64,000 nt of DNA from a virus. Each line of letters begins with the position of its first letter. Position 1 is the stretch's first letter. The translations under genes were made by a program, and so were the position numbers. The stretch is taken from the IMG/VR virus record IMGVR_UViG_3300042934_000980, positions 1-64,000 of that record. One strand, written 5' to 3'. This document shows positions 41,028 to 49,264 of the stretch, piece by piece. The notes under the pieces were generated by a model that had not been told where the DNA came from, made no database searches, and was given only the letters and a program-made list of their open reading frames with translations.

Positions 41028-42101
41028 ATGGCCATCAAGGACCAAAATTCTGAGGGATGGTTCGAGGGAACCCCAGGAAACCAGAAACCGACTGCCGCCT
41101 TAGACTCAAGTAATGTCGGCGAATTTTTAGATTACGCGTTTCGTGAAAACGGAGGACCGGGATACGGGAGTGCGTTGGTTAACATGCTCCGCGGCATCAG
41201 AATCCTAGGTCCAGGGAACCAGTTAGCGCCCATCCCCGACGACACCATAGGATTAGCGTTTGTTAGCCGGCCGATGCTGAATTTGTCCGATGAAAACGTA
41301 ATCAAACACCCGCAGTTGGCTCCCTTGTACCGGCCGCAGAAAAACACCTTGATGGCTTACATCAAAGGCTTGTTGGACCCCACGTGGGGACGGGGTAACA
41401 GTGGGCTGTCCGATATCTTGGACCCGCTTTACCCCTGGATCGCTCCGGTCACCAACCTGCTCAAGGTCAGTTCCGGGTTTCCGGACCTAAGCCTTGCCAC
41501 CACTAAAAGTGGCAGCGGGTTTCGTAAGGAAGTCCACCAGCGCGCCGCCGGGGTGCTTAAAGTCAACTACGACTTTGAGATGCGCCAAAGCTACCACATG
41601 CCCAAACCCAACGTGCTGCCGTACATGTACGAAGCCTGGGTGCATTACATAGAAGCGGTAACGTTGGGCGATGAAGGGATGGAGCCGTACCCTGAAGCCT
41701 TGATCGAGAACTACCTCGATTACGACTGCCGCATCTACCACATGATTCTGAACAAGAACATGCGCAACATCGAGTGGCTGTTCTGTAACGCCAGCTGCTT
41801 TCCCACCACCTTCCCCTCAGGCGCCTTCAGCACCATTGACCGGACGCAGAACAGTTTGCGCGGTCAGGGTCAAGACGAACTGGAGATTGGGTTTAGCTGC
41901 GTGGGGTTCCGGTTCGGGAACATTCGCATTGCCGACATGTTTAACCGCACCACCCTTAAATTCAATCCAGGTCTGCATCCAAGCGTGCGCGATCAAGCCT
42001 ACCGCAAGCTCGACTTCTCCGAGTACTTTGCCGGGGGCTACGACGTGACGCCGTGGATCAACATCAACACGATGGAACTGGAATACTGGAGTAAGATCTG
42101 A
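41028..42101 (+). CDS. Putative virion structural protein (baseplate-like)
   Basis: 357 aa, starting MAIKDQNSEGWFEGTPGNQ with AAGGA upstream. Pro/Gly/Tyr/Trp-rich, with no catalytic motif or TM. Central MRQSYHMPKPNVLPYMYEAW and C-terminal GYDVTPWININTMELEYWSK are conserved-looking structural stretches. Its stop overlaps the ATG of the 976-aa gene (TGATG), so the two are co-translated and probably assemble together. A tail or baseplate role is inferred from the large partner. Confidence 0.5.
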   Translation: MAIKDQNSEGWFEGTPGNQKPTAALDSSNVGEFLDYAFRENGGPGYGSALVNMLRGIRILGPGNQLAPIPDDTIGLAFVSRPMLNLSDENVIKHPQLAPLYRPQKNTLMAYIKGLLDPTWGRGNSGLSDILDPLYPWIAPVTNLLKVSSGFPDLSLATTKSGSGFRKEVHQRAAGVLKVNYDFEMRQSYHMPKPNVLPYMYEAWVHYIEAVTLGDEGMEPYPEALIENYLDYDCRIYHMILNKNMRNIEWLFCNASCFPTTFPSGAFSTIDRTQNSLRGQGQDELEIGFSCVGFRFGNIRIADMFNRTTLKFNPGLHPSVRDQAYRKLDFSEYFAGGYDVTPWININTMELEYWSKI

Positions 42102-45031
42102 TGGCACTGTCACAAGATGACTTGGAGCGGTTGGCCAACAACCCCCAGCGTGGAATCAACCAGGTCGTAAACGAGATCGAGACCAACTGGTTCAATGGCA
42201 CGGTGCGCCTGAACAGCAAAAGCCACCCGGCGGTGCTGAGCATCGATCTGATCTTGGGCACCACCCATGGCTTTTTGAACCGGCTCAGTGATGCGGTAAG
42301 CAAAACGTTTCTGATGCACGCCCGCAACATCAGCGACCTGTCGCGCAACATGGCCGATGAAGAGCGCTTTGGTCTGTTTGCCAACCCGGCTGACTGTGAA
42401 CTGCAATTGGCCATCTCGGAAGCCAGCTTTTTGGAGATCGCCAAAGATTTCACAATCTCTCAGGGCAAGAGCACCCTGACCTACAAAAAGTTGCTGATCC
42501 CCAAAGACACCGTCATCGAGGTCAATGGCTACAGCTTTGCGGTCAACAACGGCATTGAGCTGCGCTTCAGCGAAAAGTCAGGCTGGCAGGCGGTGTATGA
42601 CGAGGAAACCAACAACCCGTTCGCCCCCATCACCACCAACCTGATCGGCAAAGACAAGAAGGTGGTGGGCAGTACTGTGTACCGGTTGTTTACCATCCCA
42701 GTCCAGCAGCTGCACATCCGGGCCACGGAAAACATCACCTCCAACGAAGGGTCGGGTTGCCGCGGCAGCATCGAGTACACCGACTACCTCTACGGGGTGC
42801 GGGCCTTCCTTATGAAGGACGGGGTACTGAGTGAAGTTCGGGTCACTTACGACCAGGACGTGTTTGATCCTTTGACCCCCACCTTGACGCTGAACATCGA
42901 CACGGTGAACCGGATGTTTCAGTACGAAATCCCGGACGTGTACATCAGCAACAAGCTGGGGGTGGGGAGTCTTCGGATCTACACCTACACCACCAAGGGT
43001 GAACTGACCAAGGATCTGCGTGAGACCCCTTCGCAAGAAGTGGTTCCCAACTATCAGGACTACCGCTACGGTGCGGGCAAGATGGGTGAGTACTCCACGC
43101 CTTTGCGTAATGCCCCAGGGATTGCGTGGGCGGTGAGTAAAGTCACCACAGGTGGCAGTAACCCGGTGGACTTCAACGTGCTCAAGCAGCAGTTGATCAA
43201 TGACCGGCGCAGCCGTGTAATCCCTATCACCGAAAACAACCTGACCGGTAAGGTTGAGAACTACGGCTACAACGCCGTGAAAGCAATCGACTACCTGACC
43301 GGACGCAGCTACTCGGTGAGCAAGGAACTGCCGATCCAAGACAACAAAGGCTTCTACGCCCCGATGTCGTGTTACGTGGGCAGTCACCTGACCTCGGCCA
43401 ACGACTTGGTAGGGGCGGGTGTGGTCATGGACAACGGCAAGCGGATCACCATTCCGCACAACGTGCTGTTTGACATCACCCAGCCCACCTCCAAGCTGGT
43501 GAACAGCCTGACCAAGGACCGTTACTTGGGCTTGAGCAGTGAAGCTTTGGTTGACACCATGGCCGACCTGACGCTGGCCTACACCCCGTTCTACTACGTG
43601 ATGGACCTGACCAGCAACCAAGCCGTGCTCAGGACTTATCACCTGGATGAACCTAAGGTGAACAAGCAAACGTTCGTGGCCGAGAACTCGTTGCTGGGCT
43701 TTGAACTGGGGGTGGGGGCGCTGACCATCGAGCACCAAGACGACGGTTACCTGATCACGGTGCAAACCAAATCCAGCGACGCGTACAAGAAGTTGGACAA
43801 CAACCTCTTGGGGCTGCAGTTGAGTATCACCCCGCAGGACTCCAACAGCTTGGCCAGCATGGCAGGTGAATTGGTGGCCTTAAGCGAGGATGGGGAACGG
43901 ATCTGGGAGTTCCGCCTGAAGAGCAAGTTTGATGTGGACGTCAACGACGTGATCTACTTCACCAACTTCTCGCAGTTCGGTTCGGTCCAACCTTCCACCG
44001 GCACCCCGTTGGATCTGGAGATGACCCTGATCTTCACCTACGCCGGCGACCCTGAGCTGACCAAGTCCGATTCTGACGTCAAGATCGATAAGACCTTGTT
44101 TGAAGACGACATGGTGGCGATCATCGAGACCCGGTACAACGCAACCTTGGGCAAACTGCTGGGCAACCTCTACAGCCGGATCCGTCCGTTGGTGGGGGAG
44201 GCGCAGTACAAGCGTTACGAAGCCGATGTCCCGCAGACGTACACCCAGACCACCATGCGCCGTGAGAACGGCCAGTTGGTGTTTGACGAGGCCGGTAACC
44301 CAATCCCTGAGCACCAAGCCGGCGACATCGTCTACAACGACAACGGCAGTGTGCGGTTGCTGTACCGCCGCGGTGACGTGGTGATAGATGAGAACGGGCA
44401 ACCGGTGGAACTGGCGCCGCGGGACTTGAAGTACCATTGGGACTTTATTGCGTTCGATGGCAACTACTTCTTCTCCAACGACGTCTACGACCAAGAGTTC
44501 GCTCAGGCCACCAAAGACTACTTTGTCGATGTGATCAGCAAAGACATGGAAGCCTTTACCTCGCAAGCACTGGACCGCACTAACCTGCTGTACCAGCCGC
44601 GCAGTAAGCTGGGGTACCAGAAGGTGGTGGTCAACAGCAACTACGAGTCGTTCTTGAAACAGGACCTCTCGTTCACGGTCACCTACTACCTCACGGCCAG
44701 CGGGTACCGTAACCAGAACCTCAAGGACGCACTGAGTAATTCCACCCCGCAGGTACTCAACCAACAGCTGTACGGGTCGAGCACCATTGCCATGTCCAGC
44801 TTTATCACCTCGCTGTTGGGTGATTCCAGTCAGGATGTGGTGACGGCTAAGATCAACGCCTTGTCGGGAGACACGACAGTTGATGTTATCAGTAACGTGG
44901 ACGACCTCACAGGCTTCAGTGTTCGTAAAGAACTCAAACTCAGTGGGGACGGTGGTGTGGCAGTTAAGGAGGCGATTGACATCATCTTCTTGCCGCACGA
45001 CATCAGCACCGCCGGTGTGATGAACAACTAA
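42101..45031 (+). CDS. Giant virion protein, baseplate-wedge-like candidate
   Basis: 976 aa, the second-largest product here. The N-terminal ~100 residues are helical. A long beta-rich part follows, with LTLNIDTVNRMFQYEIPDVY and GVGSLRIYTYTTKGELTKDL (about 270-310), a pattern seen in large baseplate-wedge proteins. A ~100-residue Asp/Asn/Tyr-rich insert (DEAGNPIPEHQAGDIVYNDN) occurs near 730. The C-terminus is helical and Ser-rich. Convergent with a minus-strand operon at a shared terminator. Baseplate assignment is an inference from size, fold pattern and coupling to 41028-42101. Confidence 0.45.
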   Translation: MALSQDDLERLANNPQRGINQVVNEIETNWFNGTVRLNSKSHPAVLSIDLILGTTHGFLNRLSDAVSKTFLMHARNISDLSRNMADEERFGLFANPADCELQLAISEASFLEIAKDFTISQGKSTLTYKKLLIPKDTVIEVNGYSFAVNNGIELRFSEKSGWQAVYDEETNNPFAPITTNLIGKDKKVVGSTVYRLFTIPVQQLHIRATENITSNEGSGCRGSIEYTDYLYGVRAFLMKDGVLSEVRVTYDQDVFDPLTPTLTLNIDTVNRMFQYEIPDVYISNKLGVGSLRIYTYTTKGELTKDLRETPSQEVVPNYQDYRYGAGKMGEYSTPLRNAPGIAWAVSKVTTGGSNPVDFNVLKQQLINDRRSRVIPITENNLTGKVENYGYNAVKAIDYLTGRSYSVSKELPIQDNKGFYAPMSCYVGSHLTSANDLVGAGVVMDNGKRITIPHNVLFDITQPTSKLVNSLTKDRYLGLSSEALVDTMADLTLAYTPFYYVMDLTSNQAVLRTYHLDEPKVNKQTFVAENSLLGFELGVGALTIEHQDDGYLITVQTKSSDAYKKLDNNLLGLQLSITPQDSNSLASMAGELVALSEDGERIWEFRLKSKFDVDVNDVIYFTNFSQFGSVQPSTGTPLDLEMTLIFTYAGDPELTKSDSDVKIDKTLFEDDMVAIIETRYNATLGKLLGNLYSRIRPLVGEAQYKRYEADVPQTYTQTTMRRENGQLVFDEAGNPIPEHQAGDIVYNDNGSVRLLYRRGDVVIDENGQPVELAPRDLKYHWDFIAFDGNYFFSNDVYDQEFAQATKDYFVDVISKDMEAFTSQALDRTNLLYQPRSKLGYQKVVVNSNYESFLKQDLSFTVTYYLTASGYRNQNLKDALSNSTPQVLNQQLYGSSTIAMSSFITSLLGDSSQDVVTAKINALSGDTTVDVISNVDDLTGFSVRKELKLSGDGGVAVKEAIDIIFLPHDISTAGVMNN

Positions 45032-45037
45032 GCAGTT

Positions 45038-45078
45038 ATAACCCCTACCCCAGCCATTACGGTCGGGGTAGGGGTTAT
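45038..45078. terminator. Bidirectional terminator hairpin
   Basis: A perfect 14-bp stem (45038-45051 with 45065-45078) around a 13-base loop, between the convergent ends at 45031 and 45084. Confidence 0.85.
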
Positions 45079-45083
45079 GTTTG

Positions 45084-45803
45084 TTACTCACCCAGTGGGT
45101 AGTGGTGCAGGTAGTTGGCAAACAGCAGGATCAACTCCATTACCGCTTCGATGGTGTTCAGGCGATATTCCACCGACCCCAACGACATCTCCCAGCGCAC
45201 CGGCATTTCCTTGTCCACAAACGTTTTCAAGGCTTCGCCCACCAGCTGTTCCAGGTTTTCCAAGAACAGGTAGTCCCCTTGTTCAACGATATCCACCGTT
45301 GGACTCAGGTCTTCCCATTTCGCCGCACCGTTGCTCAGCAACTGCGAACGAATCTCGTAAACCCCCCAACCCATGTAACCCAGGAACTTGGCAACTTGCA
45401 TGCGCACGGTATTGATCGTGGTGACCAATTCCGGGGTGCTTTGCACCGGCAAGCCGTTGACATGGTCCAGGACCGCACGGATCTGGCATTGCAGGTCTTC
45501 ACTGGCCTTAACGAAGAACGCTTGGGTGATGACCGTGGTGATGGTTGCCCTCACACGATCGTCCAAGCCTTTCTCCAGGATAATTCGACCGTTTTCCTTG
45601 GGGAAGTTGTTGTACAGCTTGGTCTTGAGCACCATCGCTTCGCGCGGTTCCCAGAAGCGGTTAACAATCTCCACCGCTTCTTCGTAACTCACCCCGTGAC
45701 GCAGTTGGGTCACCAAGCCCTTGAGAGCCCCGCCAACGGCCGACAGCTCCGTTTGGGCATTGGTGCGTGCCTCAACCAATTGCTCGTACGCTGGATGGGT
45801 CAT
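45084..45803 (-). CDS. Hypothetical virion-associated protein
   Basis: 239 aa, entirely helical in appearance (EQLVEARTNAQTELSAVGGAL, IEAVMELILLFANYLHHYPLGE). The C-terminal ~20 residues are hydrophobic enough to be membrane-associated. The start overlaps the stop of the 505-aa inner-body-like gene by 4 bp. It is last in the operon, before the shared terminator. No family recognised. Confidence 0.55.
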   Translation of the reverse strand: MTHPAYEQLVEARTNAQTELSAVGGALKGLVTQLRHGVSYEEAVEIVNRFWEPREAMVLKTKLYNNFPKENGRIILEKGLDDRVRATITTVITQAFFVKASEDLQCQIRAVLDHVNGLPVQSTPELVTTINTVRMQVAKFLGYMGWGVYEIRSQLLSNGAAKWEDLSPTVDIVEQGDYLFLENLEQLVGEALKTFVDKEMPVRWEMSLGSVEYRLNTIEAVMELILLFANYLHHYPLGE

Positions 45804-47317
45804 AGCGGTTTACTCCAGCCGGTTTGTTTGGCCAACTCGTTGAAGTTCTCCTTGATACCAGAGATCTCCAACACCATGTTGGTGTTAGCGGCAGCTTTCT
45901 CGCCAAAGGTACGGGCGTCAGCTTCTGGGATGAACTCGCTGTCAAGCGGGTTACCCAATGCATCGGCGTACGGACTCAGGCCTTCAGCACGGGCTTTGAG
46001 GTTGATCTCTTGCAGCTTTTCCAGATCATCCAACACGCCGTGGTAGTAGTACATCGACGCCCGGCCGTGCCAGTCGATCAGGTTGGTAGCCTGCTGATGC
46101 ACGACCATGAGGCTTTGCGAGACGCTGAAGCAGAACTGGCTGAAGTTACGCGTGGCCACAGTCGCGTCCTGGTAAGCTTGCAGCAGGGCCGGGAAGCTGT
46201 GGTGCGCCGCAATCTCTTGCACCTTGGTGGCATCGTCTTTATCAGCGATCCCGCCAATGGCTTTCCAGTTCACCCCCGACAGGTCCATCTCGTGGGGGGC
46301 AATGGAGACATAACGGGCGTTGAGGTATTGGATCGTGCGCAAGATCTCTGCGACGTTGTTTTTACCCAGCTTAACCCGTTCGGCGGCAACCTGTTCCTGG
46401 ATCTTGGTTTTAACCGCGTTGAATCCGTTCAACAGTTCGTCACTGCTGAAGTTGATCTTGTACAGCGCTTCGTAGAGCTTACCTACGTCGGCTGCCAAAC
46501 CATCCGGGTCCAAACACGCTTCTACTTCCAAGCACGCCTTGGTCAAGCGGTTCAGCTCAGGGGCGTCCTTGGCCGGCACTTGCAGGTCAGGCCGAGTGGA
46601 ACGCAGGCGCGTGCGCTTGTGCTCTTCGGTGATCACCTGCTTGAGCCGCTTGGACGCTTGCACCACCTTGTCGGATGAGTTCTTAAGCTTGGCAATGCAC
46701 TGTTGGATCAACGGCAATGCATCGGCCAGACCTTGGATGGCTTCCTGGTCGCTTTCCACCTTGCTCTTCATGATCAAGACCTGACCCATACGGTCAGTGC
46801 CGGCAGGCAGGTTGCCGATGTAGTTTTCCAGGTTGTAATCAGCCGCTGGGAAACCAAGACCGGACATGGTCTTTTCAAACTCTTTCTTAACGCCGCCGAG
46901 CTTGTCGTTGATAGCCGAGTTGATGCGCTCAGATTTGCGCATACCCAAGATCCGGGCCACCGTGTCCACCACCCAGTTGATCGCCATGCGAATGTACTTG
47001 ATGATGTTTTCGATGAACGTCTTAAAGCCTTCTTTCAGGGTGTGAAAGAAACCTTCTTGACCGGCGCGGGCGTTACGCTCGGACGGGAACGGGTCGTAGT
47101 TACGCGCCCCCGGCAGATTCAGCTGGATGGCAATGCGCTTGGACAGCTTACCCAGGTTAAGCTCTTCGGAGCCTGTGACCATGAGCGTGGCAACGTCCTG
47201 CTGAGTCTCTTTGTAGTACTCAGTCAGGTCGATGCGCTGCTTGTCGTCACCCGGGACAAAGCTGTCAACCGTGTGCCCTGAGGCGAGCTGGGTGTAGGAA
47301 TCGAGGATGTCATTCAT
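45800..47317 (-). CDS. Inner-body-like protein, GQE-G processing site
   Basis: 505 aa. An ~85-residue polar leader ends at GQE (86-88) followed by GFFHTLKEGFKTFIENIIK, an amphipathic, membrane-like helix, then a second hydrophobic helix (MAINWVVDTVARILG). The same order of leader, GxE-G-F and amphipathic helix is found at 31835, 33748, 34852, 36148, 51161 and 52295. The remainder is helical with Lys/Arg-rich loops. Expected to be cleaved by the [S/A/G]-x-E head protease and packed in the head. It overlaps both neighbours. Confidence 0.65.
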   Translation of the reverse strand: MNDILDSYTQLASGHTVDSFVPGDDKQRIDLTEYYKETQQDVATLMVTGSEELNLGKLSKRIAIQLNLPGARNYDPFPSERNARAGQEGFFHTLKEGFKTFIENIIKYIRMAINWVVDTVARILGMRKSERINSAINDKLGGVKKEFEKTMSGLGFPAADYNLENYIGNLPAGTDRMGQVLIMKSKVESDQEAIQGLADALPLIQQCIAKLKNSSDKVVQASKRLKQVITEEHKRTRLRSTRPDLQVPAKDAPELNRLTKACLEVEACLDPDGLAADVGKLYEALYKINFSSDELLNGFNAVKTKIQEQVAAERVKLGKNNVAEILRTIQYLNARYVSIAPHEMDLSGVNWKAIGGIADKDDATKVQEIAAHHSFPALLQAYQDATVATRNFSQFCFSVSQSLMVVHQQATNLIDWHGRASMYYYHGVLDDLEKLQEINLKARAEGLSPYADALGNPLDSEFIPEADARTFGEKAAANTNMVLEISGIKENFNELAKQTGWSKPL

Positions 47318-47726
47318 GGCCGCCCACCAGTTCTTTAACTAGGTAACCCACCAGCGTGTCGAACATTTCGTCTTGGAAAGCACCGTTATCAACTTCATCA
47401 CGGGTGCTGTCCGGGGCAAAGGCACGGGGGGCAGGAGGACGACCGGTTTCCATCAGCTGCTTGCGCAGGGTGTTGAGACGGTACTTGACCGTTTCGAAGA
47501 TCATTGCCCCTTTGATGGGGCTGACCTTGTTCCAGCGGTCCAGTTGCTCCCAGACGTGTTCTTCTTCATCGTCGCTCAAGCTCAAGGTGGAGCTGTGGCG
47601 GAAGTGTGCACGCAGGATGGCGTTGATGTACGGTTCCTGGGCAAAGTTGTTCAGCTCTTCGGGGCAAGTGATCCCCAGATTCAGCAGGTGTTTGCGGTAA
47701 TCGAGTACGTGAGGCAAATGCGACAT
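47310..47726 (-). CDS. Small hypothetical protein
   Basis: 138 aa, helical, with an acidic patch (SLSDDEEEHVWEQLD) and a Pro-rich mid section (GRPPAPRAFAPDS). AAGGA precedes the start. It sits between the metalloprotease and a head protein in the same operon, with an 8-bp downstream overlap. It might be an assembly factor, but nothing shows this. Confidence 0.55.
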   Translation of the reverse strand: MSHLPHVLDYRKHLLNLGITCPEELNNFAQEPYINAILRAHFRHSSTLSLSDDEEEHVWEQLDRWNKVSPIKGAMIFETVKYRLNTLRKQLMETGRPPAPRAFAPDSTRDEVDNGAFQDEMFDTLVGYLVKELVGGHE

Positions 47727-47752
47727 GATAGTTTCCTTGGCGAGGGAGTGGT

Positions 47753-49186
47753 TTAGGCTTCGAAGGTTTTGACGTCGTCTTCAGGGCCGGTGTAGGTGGT
47801 GTCCTGGCGACGTGCGGTCAGCGCGGACAGTTTGGATGACAGCAGGTACAGCTCATGGTTGGCCATCACCTGCGTGTAGTGTTCAACTTCGGAGAGCTTA
47901 AAGTCCCCGCCGCTGTACACCCAGCCCATCATGCGGTAGATGACGGTGTTGTCATACCAAGGCTTGAGGGCTTTGTTGATGGTCAGCAGGTTTTCGATTT
48001 CCTTGATCAACTGGCTGCGCGCTTGGCTGTTGAGGTTCTTGTCCTCTTTGAGCTTGGCAATCAGTTGACGCAGGGCGTCGTCAAACCGGCGGTGGTCGGC
48101 GTTGTAGATCCCCGAGTACCCGCGTGAGAAGTAGTCCATCACAAAGATGGTGGTGAACATCACCCCGCTTAGGAAGATAAACGGCCCCAGGCCGCCGGCC
48201 ACGGTAATGGTGGTGACGAAGATCGGCAGCAGCAACAGTTCGGTCAGCACCGTCAGCAATGCAGCGGTCATCAGACTGGTGGTGACTGCGGTGATCAACC
48301 CGACGTCCACCAAAGTGCCGATGGCAGCAACAATGCCTTTATGGCACCCCATGCGGATGGCGTACATGTCAGCCACCACTTCGGAGGACATGCGTTCCAC
48401 CCCCACCGACAAACTGCGACGGGTATTGCGCTGCGCCACCAGTTTGTTGAAGTACAGGATAAAGGCTTCGTCTTTGGCGTCTTTGGCGATGGCTTCAAGC
48501 TCTGCTTGTTTGGCCGGGGTTTCTTCCAGCACCGCCGCTGTTTCACGCAGCACCACCACCCGGTCCTCAGCACGCTCAGCGCTGCGGTAGTAATGCAAGG
48601 CAGCCTTTGCCGCCAAGTTGTCGCTGGCTTGGGTGTGCATCATCATGCAGCCCCCAAATACGTGACCCATTTCGTGGGCCAAGGCACCTGCGATCAAACC
48701 AGCCAGAGGTTCACCGAACTTCTGCACCCGGTCATCAGGGAAGGTCACACTGAGGTTGACGTTGATGTACAGCGTCACCGGTACGGTCTTAAAACTACCT
48801 TTTACTTTACCGGTGGAGTAATCAATATCCCCCTTGAAGACTTTTGACTTGTTATCGCGGAACCAGCGATACAGGGTGGACTTGGTGACGTTGAGGTATT
48901 CGTCAATCCCCTCGTTGTTGAGCACGTGACGCGGGGAGAAGAATCCGGTGTCGACCGCCAGGTTACCGTACTGCTCGAAACGGATCGTGATGTTTTCGAA
49001 ACCACAGTACTCTTCTATGGCTTCCAAGATGTCCTTTCTGGAGTTAGAGCTTAAGACCGGTTTGCCTGTCTCCAGAGAAATGTGTTTTTCAAGCTTTGCG
49101 GTGAGGGTGTCGTAGAAACGGGTCGTTTGAAAATCAATAAACTCGTTCCCACCCACCAGCTTGGGTAGGAAAGCCATAGAAATCAT
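47753..49186 (-). CDS. Membrane zinc metalloprotease (HExxH, M48-like)
   Basis: 477 aa with GGAG 8 bases upstream. The catalytic signature HEMGH is at 171-175 in LIAGALAHEMGHVFGG. About 95 residues on, SSEVVADMYAIRMG (E269, D273) is placed like the third zinc ligand and ADxYA element of M48-type gluzincins. Two hydrophobic stretches (about 288-320 and 322-352) follow, consistent with a membrane hairpin. The C-terminus is soluble. The usual head-maturation protease of phiKZ-type phages is a serine protease, so this would be a second protease. It could act on host membrane proteins or during assembly or entry. It is first in its operon with inner-body-like genes. Substrate unknown. Confidence 0.7.
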   Translation of the reverse strand: MISMAFLPKLVGGNEFIDFQTTRFYDTLTAKLEKHISLETGKPVLSSNSRKDILEAIEEYCGFENITIRFEQYGNLAVDTGFFSPRHVLNNEGIDEYLNVTKSTLYRWFRDNKSKVFKGDIDYSTGKVKGSFKTVPVTLYINVNLSVTFPDDRVQKFGEPLAGLIAGALAHEMGHVFGGCMMMHTQASDNLAAKAALHYYRSAERAEDRVVVLRETAAVLEETPAKQAELEAIAKDAKDEAFILYFNKLVAQRNTRRSLSVGVERMSSEVVADMYAIRMGCHKGIVAAIGTLVDVGLITAVTTSLMTAALLTVLTELLLLPIFVTTITVAGGLGPFIFLSGVMFTTIFVMDYFSRGYSGIYNADHRRFDDALRQLIAKLKEDKNLNSQARSQLIKEIENLLTINKALKPWYDNTVIYRMMGWVYSGGDFKLSEVEHYTQVMANHELYLLSSKLSALTARRQDTTYTGPEDDVKTFEA

Positions 49187-49264
49187 GCGAGTTGCTCCAG
49201 GTGAATTGAGACAAGGACCCTATTAATATAGTGTCAAAAGCAGGCATAAAATGCAGGGTATCCA
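49187..49264. promoter_or_regulatory. Divergent promoter region, CCCTATTAA element
   Basis: A 78-bp gap between the metalloprotease and the DNA polymerase. It contains CCCTATTAA (49218-49226, plus strand) followed by TATAGTG. The same 9-mer occurs before the genes at 57196 and 63960. On the minus strand the same DNA reads CACTATATTAATAGGG, close to the phiKZ early-promoter core. Confidence 0.45.
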
